Shown in pieces: positions 1-10,025 of a stretch of DNA of 64,000 bases. The notes beneath the pieces are model-generated. The model saw only the letters and a list, made by a program, of their open reading frames with translations. It made no database searches and was not told the DNA's origin. The first letter of the stretch is position 1, and every line of letters starts with the position of its first letter. This DNA is from Albugo candida. Taxonomy: Eukaryota; Oomycota; Peronosporomycetes; Albuginales; Albuginaceae. The stretch lies in the NCBI GenBank assembly GCA_905220665.1, contig CAJNAR010000164.1:248001-312000 (forward strand), in the 5' to 3' direction. The position numbers and the translations under genes are program-made.

Positions 1-560
1 TGAATTTATCGCCAAGTCGGCTTCGTGGGGGAACTCACAGCTTACGCAACCAAGGAATTCGAGCGCAAGCTCTATGTCTCTGTCGTTGACAAGATCGAAA
101 TCGTCCCGAGTTGCCTGTCATCCTTCGTGGTCAAGGTGAGGAAGGATGGAGAGCTTCTTGTGGAGTATTCTGTGGATCTAGATAATCCTGAAAATCCGTG
201 TTCTTGTGGCTACTCTGGCGACATGAAAGGTCCATGCTCTCATCTCTATGCGGCCCAATGATCCGTCAACAAGCTCTCGCTACTCAAGACTTCCTGCGAC
301 TCGTCGTGGGCCAAGGAGATGTACCAGCGTGCTTACGACCCCATGGTGAAGATGATTCCATGCGTGACGATGGATGAACTGGCGCGTTTAGAAAAGCACC
401 TACCTCTCACGGTGTCAAAGAAGCGTGGTCGGCCGAAGAAGTCGAAGCGAATCGAGGCTCAGGCTGCCACATGAGCTTTCAAGAAGAAGCGCAGCAACAA
501 GTGCACTACACGCGGTAACTACGGCCACAACAAGCGCACCTGCAAGGACCAATCTTTTCC
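1..560 (+). pseudogene. Decayed MULE (Mutator-like) transposase, C-terminal part
   Basis: The frame from 25 encodes about 78 residues ending in a SWIM-type zinc finger (CSCGYSGDMKGPCSH; CxC...CxH), the domain that follows the MULE transposase catalytic core. A TGA at 259-261 stops the frame, but the same frame stays coding-like beyond it. It continues with a basic AT-hook-like stretch (KKRGRPKKSKR), a second TGA near 471, and a degenerate zinc knuckle (CTTRGNYGHNKRTC, lacking one cysteine of the usual CxxCGxxGHNxRTC). The 5' part lies outside the window. The piece is richer in G+C than the A+T-rich DNA after it. In-frame stops and the lost cysteine mark a dead element. Family assignment rests on the SWIM plus knuckle order. 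Confidence 0.7.
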
Positions 561-656
561 TATTGATAAAACAATAACTTCTTCATAATTTTACATAATG
601 TTTAGTTCTTTTGGTGTCTTTTTCATAATTTTACGATTTCGCCCGTGTAATCTTCG

Positions 657-799
657 TTTTGGTATGTAAACCATATTTTTTCAATTTCTGGTATGTGATT
701 CATATTTTTCTAACTTTTGGTGTTAAACCATATTTTTCCAACTTCTGGTATATAAACCATATATTTTTAACTGTTGGTACATAAACCATATTTTTTGAG
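657..799. repeat. Degenerate ~29-bp A+T-rich tandem repeat, about five copies
   Basis: A unit of the form TTYTGGTATRTAAACCATAT followed by TTTTTYAAC recurs with a period near 29 bp, at about 657, 686, 715, 742 and 771. Copies differ by substitutions and small gaps. The core GGTATRTAAACCATA is partly self-complementary (GGT...ACC). It directly follows the dead MULE element. Confidence 0.7.
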
Positions 800-2617
800 A
801 AAAGTGGTATAAATTCTATAGGTTCCCCACATTTATACAAACTTTTTAAAAAAAGTCTCTATAACGAAGTCTGCGCTGTCAGTAAATATCAATGAAAGCG
901 CGACTTCATTGCTCTAACAGAAAACGTAGTTGTGCGCCAGCTGTCCTGACAACCAAATTTGTTTTCGGTACAATATTCGTTTCAGCCCCATATCAGCAGC
1001 ACTAGGGATCGTCGAGACATTCGTCAATTGTGTCAAACATAGTTGTGCGTTGAACATGGTGATTGTTTTATTTGCATTTCAAAGTGTAGCTACAAGACCA
1101 AGTCTTTTCTTGCTTTCAAGAAGCACAAACGACCTATATTCAAGTGAAAGTGTGGCAAGCTCGTTCGCGGGTATTGCCAATCTGAGTTATTAAGGTCTGG
1201 CGCAAGTTATACTTCATTTAGTGACTGCGATAAAACCACTTCTAATGATCCGTCCGTATTATTAGCACTCTACCGCGTTCGATTCCCTGCCCAGTCCACG
1301 GGGAAAGTGTAGAGGTCACAGAATGTTAGAAAACAGGCTTCGCATTTCGTGGGATAATCCGCACCCACAACACTATTCAGCATTTTAGTGTATTTGCTGA
1401 TCAATGCCATTGAGGCCAAAACCTTGACAGAGTCACACGATGACAGGAACGATGTTAGTGGACAGATACGTTAGTTGCATCGTCCAGTCCATAGCAATTA
1501 GCCCGACCACCTTATCAGCTGATAAACGCCATATTCGCGAGGCATACACATAACTGATTGACTTGGCGAACCACCTCGACTTAGCGATTTGGGACGGACT
1601 GTTTGCAGTAGACAAATGTACTCAAAGTTGCCAAGTTCTTTGTTTGTTCAAGTGAAAGTCCACGGCGCGGAGATGGCGTGTGATTACAATTTGGAAAATA
1701 GACAAAACTACAGTGGGCGCATGACCATTCTCCTTATGCAAATTTCTAATAAAAACCGATGCAACATTTCTTTTTTTACAGGGCGCATTTATTTTACGAG
1801 TGATGCGTCATGAATATTAAAATAAGGCGTTGAATGAGGAGCTCCTCACACAACTTCAAATAATGTCAAACAGAGCGGCTGTCAAAGTAGCTACAAGTGC
1901 AGAACGCATTATAGCAGATTTGCAAGTTTACTTGCAAAGTAATGCAGATTCAGCGCAAGCATCACGGTTTGATCATGGGTGGTACACTTGAGGGCTAGAC
2001 ATGCGTCGTGAAAGCCCATCATTATAGTAAGAATGAAAGTTGCATAGGGTCAGAAGTGCTATCGTGATTAGTCCTCGTGGGATCGACATAGCTATATGTC
2101 GCACTAAAGCGCAACATTACAAAAGATACAATCTCCGGCGCATTCCTGCCGCAGTAAACATCTCAAACAAATTTCTCCTCACGTTAAAGAGCAAATGATT
2201 GAGGCAAGGCTACCGTTTTGATTGAGAAAGTTGATGTGCAACTATCAATTTAGGCACGTAATTAGCACTCTCACGCAAATATTCTCTTCTGCAATAATGA
2301 TATAGTGGCTCCAAACGCACGCGTTACCTATAAATTTGTTTGTTTTAGGTGCTATAATATGATGTATTCTGGCCTCACGCTTGACAGATTTCAAGATAAA
2401 CGAAAAGCCTGTAATAGTTTCACTTTTCCAGTTATTGCGTGATTGACTAAGCGCTTGATGACCTCATATCCGAATAGTTATTTTACCATTCAAGCCTGAG
2501 CCCGTGCTATTACTTGATAGACAGTACAAGAACAAGATCACATAGCAGCCTTGTCAGTACTACCGGCTTTACAACAATTTGATACCGAGGCAGTCAGTAA
2601 TCAACGGTATAAAACTC
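800..2617. other. Stretch without a supportable gene
   Basis: Only short frames without domains, codon regularity or convincing starts are present on either strand. Base composition is mixed and I saw no tRNA, repeat array or recognisable element. A GTTCGATTCC string near 1279 resembles a tRNA T-loop, but no cloverleaf can be built around it. Confidence 0.5.
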
Positions 2618-4165
2618 ATGACTACGAGGAATGTTGCTGGAAATGGTGGGCTCATGGGCACACGGTACGCAATTTTACAACATTTACAGAACGTTGAGCA
2701 CTACTTATCAGTATGCTAGAAAACAGGATGCTGATGTCTTGCTGCAGAACCTGAACACAACTGCGTTTCTACAACAATACAAACAGGACAAAAGTGCTCT
2801 AAATTCAGCACCGGGAAATGAGCCAACACATACATACGACAACGCACTGGTTCTCAAATATCTTACTTTGCAAGGGATATCATCTAAATAGTCATATGAG
2901 CAGAGAAAACTCGACCAAATAGCAAACAAATACTTGAAGCGCCAAATTAAGCAAAATTTGATGGAAAAACTTGGGCAGCTAGAGGACGAAGATGCGTTGC
3001 AGGATAGAAACAAAGTGTCTACTGCTGAAACCAGTGAAAGGCTTCTACGAAGCCGACAGCAGTATGATAAATCGATCTGCGAACGCGAGGCACTTTTTCA
3101 AAGAATCCGTCAAGTTGCAGATACCGTCCAGAAAGGTTTGACAGTCATTTTTTGTCAAAGATCATTTGCAAGAAATGTTTCTAAAATCAAAAGTCATCAG
3201 AAAAGAAGCAATTAGATCATATGGTGAATGAAGCGGCTGAATGTTACGAAAGCAAAGCGGAGAAATTGACAGAGCAGTGGACGGAATTACAGCGGAGAAA
3301 TGCACAGAGAAAAGCTGCGATTCAAATGTCAGCAAAACGAATGATCAATAATGAAGATGATTGTAAAGCTGTGCTCGAGACCCAAACAAAAAATATTCAG
3401 GAATTTCGCCAGCAGAAGCAAAGCCTGCAGGTATAACTGCTGCATCTTTCCTTGATGATAAAGTTCACACTTTGATGAGTGAAGGATAACAAACTCGATC
3501 TTGTGGCGCAGCTCAAGTCGATGACAACGCAGTACGAATCTCTATCAAAAAAGGTTTGTTTAATATATGACCGCCAAATGCAAAGCATATGATGTTCATA
3601 ATACACATAGCGAAGTAACAGAGAGTCGACAGTGGATGCGAAAATGCGCGAAGAACAAACTATTACATTGCAAAGAATGCATACCTGGTATGAACGTAGA
3701 TTCTTCAATTCCTGATTAAAGATTTTCTTTTCTTACTCCGTGTGCAGGTACACTGCACTATGTCAAACGCTGGAGAAAATATCGGGCGTTAGAGTCTTGG
3801 AAAGTGAGTGTAACGAGGAAAACGTCACAATACTTGTTCTCGAAACGCTCAAAGTACGACTTTACTATCAGGAGCACTCGAATCAGCTAAAAGATGTCAA
3901 GGTCAATATACAACCGCATTGATGGCTAGAGCAATTGCATCATCATTACTTTGTTTTGTAGATTTCACCGACAAGGTTGGATATGTCTGCTGTCATTGAT
4001 TACGCCATTCAGGAAAACGACGTCAAGTATTTCTGTGCAGCCGCAAGAAAACTTGTACAACAGACAGCTTCGTCAATAGAGACCTCAGACGCTACGAAGG
4101 ATGATACAGGTTTGCTTGAGAAATCCCATAAGGCTGATTGTCTCGCACAGATATCAGCTGATTAA
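2618..4165 (+). CDS. Coiled-coil protein with C-terminal globular domain, possibly Spc25-like kinetochore subunit
   Basis: My model has eight exons (2618..2664, 2720..2849, 2904..3135, 3216..3430, 3485..3553, 3611..3687, 3748..3901, 3962..4165), all joining in frame through GT...AG introns of 54-80 nt, giving about 375 residues. The ATG at 2618 was chosen because its 55-nt first intron joins cleanly to the next exon. Residues about 60-260 are rich in K, E, Q and R and predicted coiled coil. The last ~100 residues form a small alpha/beta-looking domain (YTALCQTLEKISGVRVLE..., then VIDYAIQENDVKYFCAAARK). Long coil plus a terminal domain whose last helix reads NDVKYFCAAARKLV resembles Spc25 of the Ndc80 complex, but it is longer than typical Spc25 (~220 aa). 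The gene is well supported; the name is a guess. Confidence 0.6.
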
Positions 4166-4317
4166 GTATATCGCAGCAGTCATCGAGTGAGATGTTACAA
4201 TAAAACTCTTTCTTTCTCGGTGTGAGTAACAGCAAATCACCTGACTCAATCTACTAATTGCGTCCTGTTAACGTATCGGTAGAAAACCGTCATAGGCATA
4301 TTATAGTCAGTGAATAG

Positions 4318-5571
4318 CGATGTCATACGACATCCCCTGCGGGAACTAACATTCGTGATTCGGTCAATAGCAATGAAACGATACAAAGAAACGTGTACGA
4401 TCACGAGGAGCCCATTATTAGTGGCCCGAAATACAGAGACGTGCTGAGAAATTGGCATAAGGTAAGTGCTGAAGGTTTGGTGACGATAATCGGCATTGCC
4501 CTGGGAGGATACGCTGGTGTAGCTACTCGTGTCGTATTGACTTGTATGAGTACCTGGCTGACAGATAACAGCCGTTTCTTGGATGCTTTTGGTAGCTCGT
4601 ATATTATGGCAAATGTGCTGGGTACATTGCTGATGGGAGTCGCTGTCCGTGGACGATGTTTTATTGCTTCACATTTCCTCGTGTACTACACGTCATTCAC
4701 GACTGGTTTTTGTGGATGTCTTACAACATTTTCAAGTTGGAGTCTTCATGTTGCAGCTTCCTTTGTGCATGGAAGATGGTGCGATGCCATCTTAAATTTG
4801 ATTCTTCAGTTTTCTATCGTCGTGTCTGCATTTCGCTTCGGAAATCACATGGTAGAGGTTTTGTCAGAGTATGTATATCCAGATTGTTGGCGATTGCGTG
4901 TTGACATTGCCAGACTCAGCAGTACCTTTGGAAGCAACCTGAATAAACTACAACGCGGAACAGAGGAGACTGCATCTGACGGTCTTGTCCCGCCATTGAA
5001 AGCGACATTAGAAGATGGCCATTTGATTTGTAGACAGCTACTTAGTGAAGGCGGTGGAAAAACACATCATTACAACGTGAAATTGTGGCTGCTTACGGGG
5101 ATTGCAGTCACTTTAGTCGTCTGGATTTTTCCATTTCTAGGCTGGTCTGTTCATACTAGTTCTCGATTTCTTGCCATCTGTATTGCCCCTCTGGGAGCAT
5201 GGAGTCGCTTCTATCTTTCACGCTACAACAAAAGATCAAAGTGGAGCCGCTTTCCACTTTTTACACTGATACCGAACGTTACTGCGTCGTATCTTTGTTG
5301 TATCGCTTCTATCATCAGGAGCAATTCGGTAGGACGAATGGGAAGTGAATCTCACGTTTACACATTACTTGGTGATGGGGCCTTCGTCGTTGGTTTTCTG
5401 GGCTCTTTATCGACAGTGTCAACATGGATTTCTGAGATCGATGGACTGAGCCAAAAAAGTACAATGTCTGCATATCGCTATGCTCTGGTCACGATTGCAA
5501 GTGCACAATGCGGCTCTGTGATTATATTGAGCCTCTGGGTCGCTTTTGGACCACATCCTCTGATACCTTGA
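4318..5571 (+). CDS. FEX-type fluoride exporter (tandem CrcB/Fluc domains)
   Basis: This membrane protein exports fluoride from the cytoplasm. Two CrcB/Fluc repeats lie in one chain, as in eukaryotic FEX proteins. The first half has GGYAGVATR, a pore asparagine in ANVLGTLLMG, and the signature TTGFCGCLTTFSSW. The second half, after a ~70-residue cytosolic linker, has APLGAWSRFYLS, PNVTASYLCC and GFLGSLSTVSTW. Both halves keep the Gly-rich, Ser/Thr-rich helix break of the family. The frame is open from 4318, after an AG that could be a splice acceptor, but it has no ATG before the first membrane segment; GTG at 4393 is the only early alternative. A short upstream exon supplying the ATG is therefore likely and was not located. 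The 3' end overlaps, antisense, the tail of the BLOC-1 subunit 1-like gene. Confidence 0.88.
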   Translation, partial: RCHTTSPAGTNIRDSVNSNETIQRNVYDHEEPIISGPKYRDVLRNWHKVSAEGLVTIIGIALGGYAGVATRVVLTCMSTWLTDNSRFLDAFGSSYIMANVLGTLLMGVAVRGRCFIASHFLVYYTSFTTGFCGCLTTFSSWSLHVAASFVHGRWCDAILNLILQFSIVVSAFRFGNHMVEVLSEYVYPDCWRLRVDIARLSSTFGSNLNKLQRGTEETASDGLVPPLKATLEDGHLICRQLLSEGGGKTHHYNVKLWLLTGIAVTLVVWIFPFLGWSVHTSSRFLAICIAPLGAWSRFYLSRYNKRSKWSRFPLFTLIPNVTASYLCCIASIIRSNSVGRMGSESHVYTLLGDGAFVVGFLGSLSTVSTWISEIDGLSQKSTMSAYRYALVTIASAQCGSVIILSLWVAFGPHPLIP

Positions 5572-6444
5572 TGTGAAGCACCACAAAATAGACGTCCACC
5601 GGGGCGCAGGCGTGAACTTTCACGACTAATCACTGCAAGGACATATTCCGCATACCCAGCGATTTTGCGCATATTTTCTTCCGTTTCAAGAGCCCATTCA
5701 TCAAATGCAGACAGTTTCTATCAATACAATCATTGAGATCATTTACAGCAGAACCTGTTGAATTCGCAATACCTTCCATTTGGTTTCCAATCGCTTTTGT
5801 TCCGTGTTCCACTTGACCGCACGTTGACAGATTGACGCAACATTTCGGTTTAGTCGGACCGTCTCCTTTTCAACATCTCGCTGTAACACTAATGCTTTCT
5901 CGGCGTGCGGCGAGACCAATGAGCTTTGACAGCGTTGTAAATCAATAATGCTCGACAGCAGTTCTTGTTGAGCACGATCTTTTCGAATGTCGTGAATATC
6001 AATCACACTGAAAAATCAGCAAAGTGTTTACCAGCTTCGACCTTCTTTTCTCGGTGTTGGCTTTCAAGATATCTCGCTGTAATACTAATGCTTTCTCGGC
6101 GTGCGGCGAGACCAATGAGCTTTGACAGCGTTGTAAATCAACAATGCTCGACAGCAGTTCTTGTTGAGCACGATCTTTTCGAATGTCGTGAATATCAATC
6201 ACACTGAAAAATCAGCAAAGTGTTTACCAGCTTCGACCTTCTTTTCTCGGTGTTGGCTTTCAAGATTTTGGACTTGGGCTCTCAGCATCATATAATCGAA
6301 CTTATGAATTACTTAGCAGCAGCCGTCAAAAGGCCCAGAAATATAGATGCAAAAACGAACATTTCTACGCCACATCATTGGGCACTTACGCAGTATATAG
6401 GATCTGCTGAATATACCACTATATTCGTCTTTGTGTACAGTCAT
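5478..6444 (-). CDS. BLOC-1 subunit 1 (GCN5L1)-like protein, with internally duplicated exon segment
   Basis: BLOS1 is a coiled-coil subunit of BLOC-1/BORC, which act in endosome and lysosome biogenesis and positioning. My model reads downward from ATG 6444: exons 6444..6390, 6311..6228, 5978..5773, 5717..5478, all in frame, about 194 aa. The exon 3-4 product (QRDVEKETVRLN..., CQRAVKW, then FDEWALETEENMRKIAGYAE) follows the BLOS1 pattern of W-x-x-x-E-x-x-M-R-x-I-A and EYV. Introns are about 55-80 nt except the second. That intron (5979..6227) contains a full second copy of a 196-bp segment, including an alternative exon 3 start at 6174. Using that copy puts the next junction out of frame unless a different donor is used. 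The 40-residue tail after EYV has no counterpart I know. The rhomboid gene ends 38 bp upstream on the same strand. Confidence 0.62.
5875..6266. repeat. 196-bp direct tandem duplication, two nearly identical copies
   Basis: Copy 1 is 5875-6070 and copy 2 is 6071-6266. Only isolated substitutions separate them, for example AATAATGC versus AACAATGC and TAACAC versus TAATAC. Each copy contains the 3' part of exon 2, the intron and the 5' part of exon 3 of the minus-strand BLOS1-like gene. High identity implies a recent event or an assembly artefact. Confidence 0.95.
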
Positions 6445-6482
6445 TTTCCAAGGCCAAAGTCACACAAAAAGTGCACACATCA

Positions 6483-7328
6483 TCAATGCCAGCGCATCGG
6501 TACGCTCCTCCTCCAGTACCGATGATAGACCGCACCACACATTGCGCCACCGAGATGTGCAAAATGACCAATGCGGCTATCTTGCTGGAACCATCCGTAA
6601 AAATCTCTTCCAATAAACAGTACGCCAAATAGCCATGCTGGCATGGGCAATATTCCAAATATGTACACCATCGAATGTGGAAACGTTAGGACACTGAATG
6701 CAATGATTGCATTAACTGCCCCGCTCGCACCCAGATTTAGTATGGGTTTTTTCGACTGACTTTGCTCCCAAACTGCTGCAAATGAAGATAGTACTCCACT
6801 TGATAGATACAAATACACGAATCGCTTCGGGCCTAATATTTGTGCAACTTGCCTGCCAGAAAAGTACAAGCCGACCATATTGGCAAGCAAATGACTTATC
6901 TGCGCATGACTGAACACGCATGTCAGTAGAGTGTAATATCTTCCACTTTTCAAATGCTCATATGAAGTTGTAAAGTGCGTCAGCATTCGAACTTTTCTCT
7001 GACGAGTAATCGCTGATACCCACAGACATGTGACCATAGCATTTGTCAAAATCAATGCGTGAATGACTCCATCGGATGTGATGTTCATGCGGCGACCGCT
7101 TTTACTATTGAACGATCGTCCTTTCGATAGCTGTGCATACCGAGTATTTACACATCGTCGTGGTATTAGATTTGGTGGGTACATTCCTCGATTACATAAC
7201 CTATCGAATGAACGGTACCATAGTCTTGCAGTAAAGCACGATGATGATGAAAAAATTGATCGTCGTACAAGGCAAGAGTTCACAATACTGACGGGTGAAC
7301 GCCCACGCAATAAAGGAGCAACATACAT
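6483..7328 (-). CDS. Rhomboid-family intramembrane serine protease, probably mitochondrial (PARL-like)
   Basis: A single uninterrupted frame of 281 residues with ATG at 7328. The N-terminal ~90 residues are rich in R, S, N and aromatic residues and poor in acidic residues, as expected for a mitochondrial presequence; this is inference. Six or so membrane helices follow. Diagnostic rhomboid features are SGRYYTLLTCVFSH on helix 1/L1, HLLANMVGLY with the H-x-x-x-N motif on helix 2, the catalytic serine in NLGASGAVNA (GxSG, about residue 200), and the catalytic histidine in GHFAHLGGAMCG near residue 262. Such proteases cleave single-pass membrane proteins within the bilayer; PARL relatives process mitochondrial inner-membrane substrates. 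The gene is co-directional with and 38 bp upstream of the BLOC-1-like gene. Confidence 0.9.
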   Translation of the reverse strand: MYVAPLLRGRSPVSIVNSCLVRRSIFSSSSCFTARLWYRSFDRLCNRGMYPPNLIPRRCVNTRYAQLSKGRSFNSKSGRRMNITSDGVIHALILTNAMVTCLWVSAITRQRKVRMLTHFTTSYEHLKSGRYYTLLTCVFSHAQISHLLANMVGLYFSGRQVAQILGPKRFVYLYLSSGVLSSFAAVWEQSQSKKPILNLGASGAVNAIIAFSVLTFPHSMVYIFGILPMPAWLFGVLFIGRDFYGWFQQDSRIGHFAHLGGAMCGAVYHRYWRRSVPMRWH

Positions 7329-10025
7329 GTCAGATCGTGATAAAGAAAGTTGACCGCTGAATGGTGACGTGTTATAACTGTTATGACTTGGGGATTCGAC
7401 ACACCTGGCAAATGGTGAAATGAATGAAAGTTAAGTTGAGACGCACTAAAAAGGCTCTCATAATTGTGAGCGAGAGCATAAACGACGCTCCAATTGTTGC
7501 GAACTGTGTTGAAATGTTTCGTTGTACTAAGTAGCATTGCGTTACAAGTCATTTTTGAGTGAAATGCCCGAGTAGCAATGGAACTTCGAATTTCGAGTTG
7601 TACCAAAAGCGCATCATCAGTATATAATGGTGACTAAGGAGAAAAACTGTAAAGGATACGCCTTTTCTCACCCAGGGTAAGGAGTGGGAACTTTTTAGTG
7701 AATTCATGCATCGAGTCATGGCAACTGAATCCGCAAAAGCGATCACAGAGTGTTCTTCATCTTTGCTTATCAGTTGAAATGATCGGCCGCACCTAAATCA
7801 AGTCCGTGAGAAACTAATCAACATGCTTACTCGGGAATCGGGTCAAATTACGAGCGACATCAGAGGGTAAAACTACCAATAGAGTCAACTCGACTTCAGT
7901 CGCTGGTGAGGAGATCAGAACTACGAATCCATTTAGGGAAAAAGCCTGATACCTGGCTCAGAAAGCGTTTGATGATGGAAGTTGCGGTTAGACTACCGCA
8001 AAAGCTTCAAGTCTTGCAGGAGATGAGAAGCCTTTTTCCCAACCTTTTGTGCAACTAGCTGGTCTCAAGCCGGAGATATATAACACAATTTAGCCGAGTC
8101 AAATCTATTTTTCATTTTCTGAGGTGGGACTGCTTCCTGGAGGTGCGAGGTGGAATCAGGACACTTGCAGACGAAGGAAAGAGCCTGAAACGGACATCAA
8201 GAAGTTGTTTACTCAGTACATTTGTAATTGCCTGAGCAGGTTCCACCCGCACTTTTATTGGAGTTGGCATTTATGAGTCAAGTTACCGTGACCTTCTCGG
8301 CTCCTCAGCAAGAAACACATGTGCAATCTCTTCGAGTCTATAGGCACGATCAGCTACCACAATTCTATCTTCACTTGACTGCACAATCATTTACCTTCGA
8401 TCACCAACGACGTTAACTCCACAACAACAACAAAAAAGCAGCCTCGGTTAGGATTCGGCACGTCAACAATTGCAGAATTAACTATCGCAATCATTGCTAT
8501 TGAGACTCCAGTGTTATACCTCAGCCTAAAATATGGATAATGTAAAATAATCACTCCCCTCTCTAGTCATTATCATGCGCCGTCGGGTCAGCAGTGCATG
8601 ACAACTGATCTTCTGCTCGATCTATAAAAAGAATTATTTTCCCTAGCTGGATCTCCTACTCAAGGTATTGCCATGCGGCAATACCGCTTGCGGCAGTATT
8701 GACGGTAGCAGGCCCTGAAGTGAACGGATATGTCTCTGTGGCATCCTTTAAGCCTCTGGTGGTCTGAGTAAATGATATGTAGAAATACAGGAAAGGTGCA
8801 TTCCGAGATCCATCTCACATGTCAAATTTACCAGCAAAAGCACTCGTAGCTTTGTCTACGCTACAGAGTCTAGTCTTCTTCTCTTGTGCGATGCAGTCCG
8901 AAAATGTAACAATCATTGCCAGCGAGATGCGACGAATGTCCTTCACCGCTCAAACTTATAGCTAGTATTTGATAATATATTACCGTCGACTTCAACACAG
9001 CGATGCATTGCTTTTGCATTGATGAAGGCAAAGTATTGGAGTTGATTTCGGTTTAAGATTGCAAAATGGTACTTTCGAGCTCGTTTATCACGAGCGGACG
9101 TATGTGGGCGCACATTACACGAAGAAGTACGTGCCTCACATCCAGCGAGGTTTATGTCAAAACTTGGCTGACCGGTGAGGAGAGCGCGTACTTGGCTCCT
9201 CGACGATGCCCTACGATTCGACGGGGTGTTAAGATTGGATTCCCGCTGCTTTCGGGCCGTAATTTTTATTGACTTACGGAAGTGATGCACGCAGACGAAT
9301 GCAGTCAGTGCTGTCTTGTTTGCCATTTAACATCGCAGGCTGCAACGATCGTGGAACTTGGAGCACACCATACCTTGACGCTGCCGCTTTTGCACACAAA
9401 TCATGCCGGTAGTCTTGCGTGCCATCAGGTCAATCGAAGTTGCACATTTTCTAGGCACTTGCTGCGACCCACGCTCAATCGTCACCTCATGCGACCCGCT
9501 TCTTTATGTGTGCGGAAGGGCGACCACGGGCTTGATACTGGAGATCTGATATTTTCATAGCAGCGAGCGATCTTAGCGACACATTGAACTCATTAGCGAG
9601 CTCAAACGGGAATTCGATACACCATGAAACAGGTGACATTGAGCGGCCTGGCGTCATCCTTGTCTTCCAAAACGCTTCGCGGGTTATATCAATAAAAGAC
9701 GCGGGTAGACTTTTCAGCTTGCTCAAATAGACGACTCAGAAAGCCACAATCATCGCCTGCTCTCAAGGAAGAGAATGGTACATGCCGGCATGCTGTAATA
9801 GCCACATGATATACAGTCAATAAGATATGGACACGGTGATGCTCAAATGCCAAAATAGATAACAACATATAGAACGCTTTCATGATGGGACGATACTCAA
9901 TTGGAAGCGCTAGCTCGCCCTTCCAAATGTGCTCTATATAACAACGGAATGGAAGTCGCGCCGATATTTTTGGCCACCACTGCGCGAAAAGTACATCGAA
10001 CTTAGGAACCTTGACTGGTTGGTAA
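7329..10025. other. 2.7-kb stretch without a supportable gene
   Basis: Frames here are short, overlap each other on both strands, and show no domain or plausible splice chain. Part of 7640-8230 has a polypeptide-like texture broken by frequent stops and may be an old element remnant, but I cannot name it. A perfect 9-bp inverted repeat with a 4-nt loop (GGTATTGCC...GGCAATACC) sits at 8664-8685 with no gene attached. Confidence 0.5.

Noticed and set aside
1270..1310. GTTCGATTCC string resembling a tRNA T-loop
   Set aside because: No matching T-stem, anticodon arm or acceptor pairing can be built around it.
8664..8685. Perfect 9-bp inverted repeat with 4-nt loop, terminator-like
   Set aside because: No gene ends nearby and intrinsic terminators are not expected in nuclear DNA; reported only as a hairpin.
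8943..9326. 127-codon minus-strand frame with an overlapping plus-strand frame
   Set aside because: No domain, no start or splice context, low-complexity basic composition; insufficient to call a gene.
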